The translations under genes were made by a program, and so were the position numbers. 35,745 nucleotides of DNA from NCBI GenBank assembly GCA_021793215.1, contig JAJYTE010000027.1, positions 1-35,745 of the forward strand. The letters are read 5' to 3'. Of the stretch, positions 16,623 to 22,892 are shown piece by piece; position 1 is the stretch's first letter; each line of letters starts with the position of its first letter. The notes under the pieces were generated by a model. It saw only the letters and a program-made list of their open reading frames with translations, was not told the origin of the DNA and ran no database searches. This DNA is from Bacillota bacterium (lineage in GTDB: Bacteria; Bacillota; Sulfobacillia; JAJZYS01; JAJYTV01).

Positions 16623-16664
16623 GCCGGGCGGCGCGCCTCCCCTCTCGGAGGCGCGCCGCCCGGC
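16623..16664. terminator. Bidirectional GC-only hairpin between spoVM and rpmB
   Basis: Two 18-base arms (16623-16640 and 16647-16664) are perfectly complementary around a 6-base loop. The stem lies 8 bases after the spoVM stop and 12 bases after the rpmB stop on the other strand. Neither side has a T-tract, so it may act as a transcription barrier for both convergent units or need a factor. Confidence 0.7.
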
Positions 16665-16675
16665 CCGGGTCGATC

Positions 16676-16867
16676 CTAGAGCGCCCGCTTCACCTTGCCG
16701 GAGCGCAGGCAGCGCGTGCAGACGTTCAGTCGCTGCGGCCGGCCGTTGACGATGGCGCGCACCGTCTGGACGTTCGGCAGCCAGGTCCGCGACGTCTTGA
16801 TGTTCGAGTGCGAGACAAGGTTTCCGAACGTCGCGCTCTTGCCGCACACCTCACAAGACTTGGCCAT
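16676..16867 (-). CDS. rpmB: 50S ribosomal protein L28 (zinc-binding form)
   Basis: L28 is a structural protein of the large ribosomal subunit. The 63-residue protein begins MAKSCEVCGKSATFGN and has VSHSNIKT, WLPNVQTVRA and VCTRCLRSGKV. The two CxxC pairs (CEVC and CTRC) mark the zinc-containing form. On the minus strand GGGAGGT precedes the ATG at good spacing. It is transcribed alone, convergent with spoVM, as in B. subtilis. Confidence 0.97.
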   Translation of the reverse strand: MAKSCEVCGKSATFGNLVSHSNIKTSRTWLPNVQTVRAIVNGRPQRLNVCTRCLRSGKVKRAL

Positions 16868-16918
16868 CAGAAAAACCTCCCAAGATCACGGCCCCGAAAA
16901 GAGGCGCAAACTTAAAAA

Positions 16919-16947
16919 AGAATAACATGTTCACCGTGACTGCGCAA
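16919..16947 (-). promoter_or_regulatory. Promoter of rpmB
   Basis: Read on the minus strand, TTGCGC (16947-16942) and TATTCT (16924-16919) are separated by exactly 17 bases. Transcription would start near 16911, giving a leader of about 45 bases that contains the strong ribosome binding site of rpmB. Confidence 0.5.
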
Positions 16948-16967
16948 TCGAACTCACTGCCCACTAC

Positions 16968-16994
16968 GGCGCAAGGCGCAAGGCGCAAGGCGCA
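16968..16994. repeat. Short tandem repeat of GGCGCAA
   Basis: Nearly four perfect copies of a 7-base unit (16968, 16975, 16982, 16989) lie directly upstream of the lipL ribosome binding site. Copy number changes would alter leader length but not the reading frame of lipL. Confidence 0.8.
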
Positions 16995-17010
16995 CGAAGG
17001 AGACAAGCCG

Positions 17011-17811
17011 ATGCGGCTTCTGGACGCAACGCGCACCGAGCGACTCGTGGAGCTGTCGCCCGCGCTCGCCGAGGCGGTCGCGAGCGCCGTTGCCGCCGGC
17101 GAGGCGGCGCCGACGTTCGGGTTGCGGTGCCAGCGGCCGTACGTGCTGCTCGGGCCGCAGGACCTTCGGCTGCCAGGGGTCGCAGCCGGTGCCGCCTGGC
17201 TCGAGGCGCGGGGACTGCCCGTGCATGTGCGCGTCGGCGGCGGCGCCGCGGTGCTCCTCGACGGCGGATGCCTCAGTTTCTTCGCAGCGATTCCGAGCCG
17301 CGACGTCGGCCGGATCGACGAGAACTTCCGCAGCCTGACCCAGCCGGTGCGCGCGGCGTTCGAGGCTCTCGGAGCCCCGGTGCGGTTCGGCCGCGCCGAG
17401 GGATCCTTCTGCGAGGGGCCGCAGGACCTCGTCACCGGCGGCGGCCGGAAGGTCGCTGGGGTGTCGCAGGCGCTGCGGCGCGGCTACGCACTTGTCAGCG
17501 GGATGCTGATCATCCGGCAGGATCCCGTTGCGACGACGGCTCTTCTGCAGGAGTTCTACCGCCGCAGCGGCAGCGATCGCGAGCTGCGTGCGGGGGCCGT
17601 GACGTCGCTGCAGGAGGAACTGGGACGAGAGGTGCCGCTCTCGGAGGTGCACGACGCGATCCTAAGGGCGCTCTCTCAGCTGGGCTGGGGCAGGCTGCGC
17701 ACGATCTCTCGCCGCGAGGAGGCACACGCGGCCTCGCTCCTCGCTGCGCGCCGTTTCCCTGCGGGACCTGCCAATTCCGGAAGTGCTTGCGAAGTGTCGG
17801 GCGATCGGTGA
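17011..17811 (+). CDS. LipL-like octanoyl/lipoyl amidotransferase (LplA/LipB superfamily)
   Basis: This enzyme probably moves an octanoyl or lipoyl group between carrier proteins during lipoate attachment. The 266-residue protein has the superfamily motif VRVGGGAAVLLDGG. GSFCEGPQDL then GGGRKVAGVSQALRRG follow, placing a Cys (C134) and a Lys (K147) as in LipL of B. subtilis (octanoyl-GcvH:E2 transferase), where a Cys and a nearby Lys are catalytic. A simple ATP-using LplA is less likely because the Cys motif is present. ATG 17011 is chosen for its GAAGGAGA site; the upstream in-frame ATG at 16927 has none. GcvH and E2 genes are not in the window. The assignment within LipL/LipM/LplA is moderately secure. 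Confidence 0.75.
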   Translation: MRLLDATRTERLVELSPALAEAVASAVAAGEAAPTFGLRCQRPYVLLGPQDLRLPGVAAGAAWLEARGLPVHVRVGGGAAVLLDGGCLSFFAAIPSRDVGRIDENFRSLTQPVRAAFEALGAPVRFGRAEGSFCEGPQDLVTGGGRKVAGVSQALRRGYALVSGMLIIRQDPVATTALLQEFYRRSGSDRELRAGAVTSLQEELGREVPLSEVHDAILRALSQLGWGRLRTISRREEAHAASLLAARRFPAGPANSGSACEVSGDR

Positions 17812-17815
17812 AGAT
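17787..17815 (+). promoter_or_regulatory. Possible promoter of the cobalamin riboswitch transcript
   Basis: TTGCGA (17787-17792) and a poor -10, GAAGAT (17810-17815), have 17-base spacing at the end of lipL. A start near 17822 would lie just before riboswitch stem P1. The -10 match is weak. Confidence 0.3.
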
Positions 17816-17839
17816 GAACGGGACAACCGAATAGCGCAA

Positions 17840-17993
17840 GGTGCGCGGTGCCCCCACGTGGGGCGAAGAGGGAATCAGGTGAGAAGCCTGAGCGGTCCCG
17901 CCACTGTATGCGGTGAATGAGCGCCGAAACGCCACTGTCCTCGGACGGGAAGGCGGCGCAACAATGCCGCGAGCCAGGAGACCTGCCCGCACC
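17840..17993 (+). ncRNA. Cobalamin (B12) riboswitch aptamer
   Basis: The conserved elements appear in order: GGTGCCC near 17847, GGGAATCAGGTG at about 17870-17881, GCGGTCCCGCCACTGTA at about 17892-17908, a variable arm region, then the B12 box AGCCAGGAGACCTGCC ending near 17987. Closing stem P1 is formed by GGTGCG (17840-17845) and CGCACC (17988-17993). The RNA binds adenosylcobalamin or a related cobalamin and should shut off the downstream importer btuF-btuC-btuD when B12 is plentiful. Confidence 0.95.
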
Positions 17994-18007
17994 ATGCCCG
18001 GCGATCC

Positions 18008-18102
18008 TCCGATGGAGAGGCCAGCCGGAAGGCGGCGCATGCCTGCCTTCCCCGCACCTTGGCCGACCCGGAGCATCGGACTCCAGGTCGTTTCTATTTC
18101 TC
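18008..18102 (+). promoter_or_regulatory. Riboswitch expression platform with terminator-like hairpin
   Basis: A hairpin of GACC-GGAG (within 18065-18073) and CTCC-GGTC (within 18081-18089), with one internal mismatch, is followed by the T-rich run GTTTCTATTTCTC (18090-18102). Its loop CATCGGA (18074-18080) is complementary to TCCGATG at 18008-18014, just after the aptamer. The two structures would interfere with one another. This fits transcriptional control, though the hairpin is short and translational control of the nearby GGGGAGGGG site is also possible. Confidence 0.45.
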
Positions 18103-18118
18103 GGGGAGGGGATGGAAC

Positions 18119-19045
18119 ATGCGACGCCGTTACGTATCGCTCGCTCTGGCGCTGCTCGCCTCGGTCGGCCTCGCTGGCTGCGGCACCAAGGCCGCCGCGG
18201 TGCAGGTCCCGATCCGTCTCAAGGACGACGCCGGACACACGATCACCCTGAAGCACCCAGCCCTGCGCATCGTATCGCTCGGACCGTCGAACACGGAGAC
18301 TCTCCTCGCGCTTGGACTGCGAAAGGACATCGTCGGCATCGACGACGAGAGCGTCCAGTACATGCCGGCGCCCTACGCCAGCGAGGTGAAGGGCCTCACG
18401 GTCGTCGGCGACTCCTACTCCGGGCTGAACGTGGAGAAGATCACCCGGCTGCACCCACAGCTGATCCTGGGCATCCCCGGCGTCGCGGACCTGAAGGAAC
18501 TGGAGGCGCTCGGCGTGCCGATCGCCACGCTTGAGCCGGCGAGCCTCGCCGGCATCGAGCGCGACATCTCGTTCATCGCCGATGCGGCAGGTGCCGCTCC
18601 GGCGGGCGCAACGGCGGTCGCGAAGATGCACTCGCAGGTGTCGGCGATCCGGAACGCGGTGGCGCACGCGAGCGGACGGCCCTCCGTCTACCTCGAGATC
18701 GACCCGACCTACTACTCCGCAGGTCCCGGCAGCTTCCTCGACGCGCTCGTGAAGATCGCCGGCGGCCGCAACATCGCTGACAATGTCGCGAAGACGGCCT
18801 ACCCGCAGCTCTCGGCGGAGTCGATCATCCAGCAGGATCCTCAGGTGATCGTGCTCCTCGACGCACCGTCCGCCACCCGAGCGAAGGTCGAGGTCCGTGC
18901 GGGCTGGTCCAGCATCCAGGCCGTGAAGGACGGGCGGATCTACGCGAACATCAACGCGGACCTCCTGTCCCAGCCCGCTCCGGCGATCGTCCAGGGCCTC
19001 CGGCTGCTCGCGGAGGATCTGCATCCGGGACTGCGCATCCCGTGA
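18119..19045 (+). CDS. btuF: Cobalamin ABC transporter, substrate-binding lipoprotein
   Basis: This is the extracellular binding protein that delivers cobalamin to the BtuC-type permease. The 308-residue protein has a lipoprotein signal: positive MRRR, a hydrophobic stretch, and lipobox LAGC with the lipidated Cys at C21. A periplasmic-binding (TroA/BtuF-like) fold follows, with RIVSLGPSNTETLLALGL and the typical long helix between lobes. ATG 18119 is chosen for GGGGAGGGG just upstream; a longer frame beginning at 18059 would destroy the signal peptide. Family members also bind siderophores, but the riboswitch upstream makes cobalamin or a cobinamide-type corrinoid the likely ligand. Confidence 0.88.
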   Translation: MRRRYVSLALALLASVGLAGCGTKAAAVQVPIRLKDDAGHTITLKHPALRIVSLGPSNTETLLALGLRKDIVGIDDESVQYMPAPYASEVKGLTVVGDSYSGLNVEKITRLHPQLILGIPGVADLKELEALGVPIATLEPASLAGIERDISFIADAAGAAPAGATAVAKMHSQVSAIRNAVAHASGRPSVYLEIDPTYYSAGPGSFLDALVKIAGGRNIADNVAKTAYPQLSAESIIQQDPQVIVLLDAPSATRAKVEVRAGWSSIQAVKDGRIYANINADLLSQPAPAIVQGLRLLAEDLHPGLRIP

Positions 19046-20028
19046 CCTCGCGGTGGGGGGCCGGCGCCCTTTGGATGATGCTCTCGGTGCTATTTGCCGA
19101 GATGCTGGGTGCCCTGCTGATCGGACCGACTGGCATCGCGCCCGGCCGCGTCCTCTCCGCGCTGTTCCAGCCCGGCGGCCACGGAGTCATCTCCGAGATC
19201 GTCTGGCAGATCCGTCTGCCGCGCGTGATCGGCGCGGCGCTCGTGGGCGCTGCCCTCGGCCTGGCGGGCGCGATCATGCAGGCCCTCCTGCGCAACCCGC
19301 TGGCGGACCCCTACCTGATCGGCACCAGTTCGGGTGCGAGCCTCGGCGCGACCGTTGCGCAGATTGCCGCGCCCGCGCTCGCGCTCATGCCGCTCGGCGC
19401 CTTCCTCGGCGCCGCCGGCGCCGTGCTGGTCGCGTCCGCTGCGACCCGCGCGCGCGGAGCGGGCAGCGTGACGATCGTGCTCGTGGGCTACGCCCTCTCG
19501 GTGATCCTCGGCGCAGTCTCCTCGCTTCTCCTGACCTTCAACCACAGCGGTCTCGTCGCGATCTACTTCTGGTTCCTCGGCGGACTCGGGAACGTCGGCT
19601 GGCCGCAGGCGGCGTTGCTCGCGGCCGTACTCGCGCTGGGATTCGTTCTCTCGCTCGTCTACCGCCGCGAGCTCGACGCGCTGGCGCTCGGGGAGCGGGA
19701 GGCGCAGTACTTCGGCGTCGACGTCGGTCGGACGCGCCTTGTGCTGTTGCTCCTCGCCGGTCTCGTGACCGCCGTCGCCGTCTCGGCAGCCGGCCTGATC
19801 GGCTTCGTCGGTCTCGTGGCGCCCCATGTCGCGCGGCGCGTCGGAGGAGCTCAGCACGGGCGGACGCTCGTGCTGAGCGTCGTGTTCGGAGGGGCGTTTC
19901 TTGTGCTCGCGGACACGGTGGCGCGGTCACTGCCGGTCGGGGAGATCCCGGTCGGGATCGTCACCGCGATCCTTGGGGGACCCTTTTTCATCTGGCTTCT
20001 GCTGCGAAGGCGGGGGGCGCTGCTGTGA
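19042..20028 (+). CDS. btuC: Cobalamin ABC transporter permease (FecCD family)
   Basis: This membrane subunit of the importer has 328 residues with about nine to ten hydrophobic helices. Conserved family stretches are RLPRVIGAALVGAALGLAG, RNPLADPYLIGTSSGAS, GFVGLVAPHVAR (the coupling-helix region contacting the ATPase) and GEIPVGIVTAILGGPFF. GTG 19042 overlaps the btuF TGA, and its own TGA overlaps the GTG of btuD. FecCD permeases also move iron siderophores; the cobalamin assignment rests on the riboswitch. Confidence 0.9.
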   Translation: MTSRWGAGALWMMLSVLFAEMLGALLIGPTGIAPGRVLSALFQPGGHGVISEIVWQIRLPRVIGAALVGAALGLAGAIMQALLRNPLADPYLIGTSSGASLGATVAQIAAPALALMPLGAFLGAAGAVLVASAATRARGAGSVTIVLVGYALSVILGAVSSLLLTFNHSGLVAIYFWFLGGLGNVGWPQAALLAAVLALGFVLSLVYRRELDALALGEREAQYFGVDVGRTRLVLLLLAGLVTAVAVSAAGLIGFVGLVAPHVARRVGGAQHGRTLVLSVVFGGAFLVLADTVARSLPVGEIPVGIVTAILGGPFFIWLLLRRRGALL

Positions 20029-20837
20029 GCATCGTGGCGGAGCATGTGCACTTCGGCTACGGCGAGTCGGAGGTGCTGCACGGCGTCTCGCTCGCCGTCG
20101 ACCAACCGGAGATCCTGGCGCTGTGCGGGCCGAACGGCGCAGGCAAAAGCACGTTCCTGCACCTCCTGGGCGGACTGAGAAGGCCGACGGCCGGCGCCGT
20201 TTTCCTCGACGGGCGTCCGCTCGCGCAGGTGCGCCCGGCGACGCGCGCCGCGCGCGTGGCCGTTGTGGCGCAGTCGCTCGAGACGGCGTTCGATGTCACC
20301 GTCGAGGACCTCGTGGCCCTCGGCCGGCTGCATCGGCTGCCGCTGCGCGACCGCCTGCTGCTGCAGCCGCTGCACGGAGAGGACCGCAGCGCCGTCGAGG
20401 GTGCCCTTGACGAACTGGGACTCGCCCCGCTGCGCGGCAGGGTGATCCGGGAGCTCTCAGGCGGGGAGAGGGCGCGGGCGCTGATCGCCGCCGCACTCGC
20501 GCAGGGGGCCGACCACATGCTGCTCGACGAACCGACGGCGCACCTCGATCCGGCCTACCGCCAGGAGATCCTCGAGATCCTGCGCCGGCTGGCAGCGCAG
20601 GGCAAGCGCATCCTGATCGTGCTGCACGACTTGACGCTCGCCGGGCTCTACGCGGACCGCGTCGCGCTACTGGCGAGGGGTCGACTCTGCGCGCTGGGCG
20701 CGGTGGACGAGGTGCTGCGCGAAGACGTACTGCGCGACGTGTTCCGCTCCCCCTTGCGGGTGCTGCACCACCCCGAAGGCGGCAGGCCAGTCGTCCTGCC
20801 GGCACCGCCGGGTGAAGACGCGCCCTGGCGCGCGTAG
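20025..20837 (+). CDS. btuD: Cobalamin ABC transporter ATP-binding protein
   Basis: This cytoplasmic ATPase powers the importer. The 270-residue protein has Walker A GPNGAGKST with K41, a Q-loop in VVAQS, the signature LSGGE (144-148), Walker B LLDEP with D168/E169, and the H-loop His H201. The C-terminal tail of about 20 residues is proline- and glycine-rich and not part of the domain. GTG 20025 overlaps the btuC stop. Helicobacter/Bacillus siderophore ATPases are similar, so specificity again comes from context. Confidence 0.92.
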   Translation: MSIVAEHVHFGYGESEVLHGVSLAVDQPEILALCGPNGAGKSTFLHLLGGLRRPTAGAVFLDGRPLAQVRPATRAARVAVVAQSLETAFDVTVEDLVALGRLHRLPLRDRLLLQPLHGEDRSAVEGALDELGLAPLRGRVIRELSGGERARALIAAALAQGADHMLLDEPTAHLDPAYRQEILEILRRLAAQGKRILIVLHDLTLAGLYADRVALLARGRLCALGAVDEVLREDVLRDVFRSPLRVLHHPEGGRPVVLPAPPGEDAPWRA

Positions 20838-20881
20838 CGCGGGACGGCGCGGGTTTCGGCCGGGTCCGCGACGGAGGACAG

Positions 20882-20909
20882 TTGACAGTGCGTCACCAAA
20901 CGGTATCAT
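20882..20909 (+). promoter_or_regulatory. Promoter of the winged-helix regulator gene
   Basis: TTGACA (20882-20887), 16 bases, then TATCAT (20904-20909). It lies 45 bases after btuD and directs the regulator and hydrolase pair. The -10 overlaps the palindrome at 20906-20921. Confidence 0.65.
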
Positions 20910-20921
20910 TATCGATAATGA
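20906..20921. promoter_or_regulatory. 16-bp perfect palindromic operator
   Basis: TCATTATCGATAATGA reads the same on both strands. It covers the end of the -10 box and the expected transcription start, and ends 19 bases before the regulator's start codon. It is strikingly AT-rich in a GC-rich surrounding. The placement suggests binding of a dimeric repressor, most simply the product of the following gene. Confidence 0.6.
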
Positions 20922-20940
20922 AAGCGGTGGAGTGAACGCC

Positions 20941-21513
20941 GTGCGATCCAAGGCTGACCTGATACTGCACCCCGTCCGGCTGCGCATCATCCAGGTGCTG
21001 CTCGGGCGCGAGATGACGACCGGGGAGATCGCGCGGAGGATGCCGGACGTGCCGCACGCCACGCTCTACCGCCACTTGCGGCGGCTCACGCAGGGCAACA
21101 TCGTGTCCGTCGTCGCGGAGAGCCGCGTGCGCGGCGCGATCGAGCGGACGTACGCCGTCGCCCTCGACCAGACCGTTGTCACCGAGGATGAGGTCCGACG
21201 CCTCGACCGCGAGGACCACATGCGGCTATTCATGGCGTTCATCGCGTCGGTGACGGGCAGCTTCGAGCGCTACCTGGCGCAGGTAGACCTCGATTTCGTG
21301 GCGGACGGGGCGAGCTACAGCCAGGTCACCCTGCACCTAAACGACGACGAACTGCGCAAGCTTCGCGCGGAGTCGGCGGCCATGGTGCAGAGGGCACTGG
21401 CGCTGGGCCCTGGCCCGGGTCGGCGCGCGAGGACCTTGAGCAGCATCGTCATCCCTGAGCCTGTCGCCGGCGACGACGGCCGGTCTCCGGGGAAGAAGGG
21501 GGAGTCCGAGTGA
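20941..21513 (+). CDS. Winged-helix (ArsR/HTH_20-like) transcriptional regulator
   Basis: The 190-residue protein has a clear N-terminal winged helix (about 8-75): HPVRLRIIQVLLGREMTTGEIARRM followed by the recognition-helix segment VPHATLYRHLRRL and a wing. A helical C-terminal part of unknown role (about 85-160) and a basic, disordered tail follow. No metal-binding Cys motif typical of ArsR is seen, so the signal is unknown. GTG 20941 is preferred because GGTGGAG lies 8 bases upstream; GTG 20932 is in frame but overlaps that site. It is coupled to the alpha/beta hydrolase (TGATG overlap) and preceded by a palindrome suited to autoregulation. Confidence 0.8.
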   Translation: MRSKADLILHPVRLRIIQVLLGREMTTGEIARRMPDVPHATLYRHLRRLTQGNIVSVVAESRVRGAIERTYAVALDQTVVTEDEVRRLDREDHMRLFMAFIASVTGSFERYLAQVDLDFVADGASYSQVTLHLNDDELRKLRAESAAMVQRALALGPGPGRRARTLSSIVIPEPVAGDDGRSPGKKGESE

Positions 21514-22487
21514 TGTCGACGGCGCAAGTGCCCTTCCATGAGGAGCTGGTTACGCTCCAAGGGCCGGCGGGAACGCTGGCGGGAACGCTCGCGGTACCGG
21601 ACGGCGCCGTCCGCGGCTTCGTCCTGATCATTCCCGGGAGCGGCCGCGCCAACCGCGACGGCGACCTTCGGCAACTGCGCATTGGCATCTACCGAGACTT
21701 GGCCCGTGCCGTGAGCGCAGAGGGCTTCGTCACACTTCGGTACGACAAGCGCGGCGTCGGACGAAGCGTGCGGGCACACTCCGCGACGGGGCTGTGGGAT
21801 CTCGTGGACGACGCCGCGGCCGCCGTTTCATTCCTGCGGCAGTCCGCGGGAGACTCCGGCACGATCATCCTGCTCGGCCACAGCGAGGGGTGCATCATCG
21901 CACCCGCGGTCAACGCGCGGACGCCCGTCCAAGGTCTCATACTGCTGTCGGGTGCCTGCGAGTCCCTCTCGGTCACGTCGCCCCGCCAGCAGGAACGGGG
22001 GATCGAGGATCTGCGGAGGATGCGCGGCCTGATGGGAGTGATCGTGCGGGCGCTGCGCGTGCCCGAGAGCCAGCGCCGCAAGTCGAGGGCCCTGCTGGAG
22101 AGGATCATGGCATCGGACCGGCCCTGGATTCGGGTCTCTGGATTGAAGCTCAACGCGAAATGGATCCGCGAGCATTTCAGGTACGACGTGACGTCCGACC
22201 TTCCCGGCGTCCACTGCCCGACGCTGGCGATCACGGGAGAGAAGGACATTCAGGTGCTCCCGGAGCACGCGCGGCAGATCGCCGACACGGTCGGCGGCCC
22301 GGCGGAGTGGCACATCATCCCGCACATGACCCACATCCTTCGCAGGACGGATGAGCCGGTGAACATGGTGACGCTGCTCAAGCTCTACAAGCGCCAAGTC
22401 CGGCAGCCGATCGACCCGGAACTGCTCGACATCCTCCGCATATGGCTGGACGCGCAGTTCCCGCGCGGGAGTCACGCGGCTTCCTGA
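21513..22487 (+). CDS. Alpha/beta-hydrolase family protein
   Basis: This is a probable serine esterase/acyl hydrolase, substrate unknown. The 324-residue protein has FVLIIPGSG (oxyanion-hole strand), RYDKRGVGRS, the nucleophile elbow GHSEG, a helical lid segment at about 150-215, a candidate acid in TGEKDIQV, and a candidate His in HIIPHMTHILRR. There is no signal peptide, so it should be cytoplasmic. ATG 21513 shares a base with the regulator's stop and has GGGAAGAAGGGGG upstream; GTG 21510 is one codon earlier. Coupling to the regulator suggests it is the regulator's main target, perhaps a detoxifying or signal-cleaving enzyme. Confidence 0.82.
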   Translation: MSTAQVPFHEELVTLQGPAGTLAGTLAVPDGAVRGFVLIIPGSGRANRDGDLRQLRIGIYRDLARAVSAEGFVTLRYDKRGVGRSVRAHSATGLWDLVDDAAAAVSFLRQSAGDSGTIILLGHSEGCIIAPAVNARTPVQGLILLSGACESLSVTSPRQQERGIEDLRRMRGLMGVIVRALRVPESQRRKSRALLERIMASDRPWIRVSGLKLNAKWIREHFRYDVTSDLPGVHCPTLAITGEKDIQVLPEHARQIADTVGGPAEWHIIPHMTHILRRTDEPVNMVTLLKLYKRQVRQPIDPELLDILRIWLDAQFPRGSHAAS

Positions 22488-22508
22488 CGGGGCGCGGCTC
22501 CGGTTCGC

Positions 22509-22528
22509 GCACGCCCTCGAGGGCGCGC
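22509..22528. terminator. Possible terminator hairpin after the hydrolase gene
   Basis: CGCCC (22512-22516) pairs with GGGCG (22521-22525) around a TCGA tetraloop. Two further pairs follow beyond one mismatch. There is no T-tract. Confidence 0.3.
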
Positions 22529-22563
22529 TCTGAAGGGTGCGCCGCGTTCCAGCGAAGTTGCCG

Positions 22564-22592
22564 TTGACACGGCGACGAGCGCACGGTACGAT
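22564..22592 (+). promoter_or_regulatory. Promoter of the trp operon
   Basis: TTGACA (22564-22569) and TACGAT (22587-22592) with 17-base spacing. Transcription would start near 22599, shortly before stem I of the T-box leader. Confidence 0.75.
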
Positions 22593-22598
22593 TGGCGC

Positions 22599-22871
22599 CA
22601 TACAGAACGGCGATGCGCAAGCGGAGTACCGTCGGAACGCTGCCTAGAGAGCCGGCGAGGGTGTGAATCCGGCCAGCGGGAAGCACGGGAATGGGCTTGC
22701 AAGCTGCGGACCGAATGACCTTCGGGTCGAGTAGGCTCCGCCGGGACCTCCCCGTTATCCGGAGGGCGGCATCGGAGGGTTTCCTCCCGTGTCGGCAAAG
22801 TGGGCCTCGGCCAATTTGGGTGGCACCGCGGAAGTTCGCTTCCGTCCCAGCGTGGACGGAGGCTTTTTTTG
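22599..22871 (+). ncRNA. T-box leader sensing uncharged tRNA-Trp
   Basis: The leader of about 270 bases has the canonical T-box order. The base of stem I can pair GCAAGC (22617-22622) with GCTTGC (22695-22700). The AG-bulge region AGAGAGCCGG and distal GGTGTGAATCCGGC follow. A specifier loop has TGG at 22692-22694, the tryptophan codon. CCGTTATCC lies in the stem III area, and the T-box sequence GGGTGGCACCGCGG is at 22818-22831, where the unpaired tRNA 3' end binds. Uncharged tRNA-Trp should stabilise the antiterminator and allow transcription of trpE onward. B. subtilis instead controls this operon with TRAP; no GAG/TAG triplet series is seen here. Confidence 0.93.
22838..22870 (+). terminator. 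Intrinsic terminator of the T-box leader
   Basis: A 10-bp stem (22838-22847 with 22854-22863, one G-T pair) and a 6-base loop are followed by seven T residues (22864-22870). It directly follows the T-box sequence and is the structure competed by the antiterminator. Confidence 0.93.
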
Positions 22872-22892
22872 TATTGCTTAGGAGGTTGCGCC

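Noticed and set aside
22740-22815. TRAP-binding GAG/TAG triplet array in the trp leader
   Set aside because: No regular series of GAG/TAG triplets with 2-3 base spacers is present. The leader is fully explained as a T-box.
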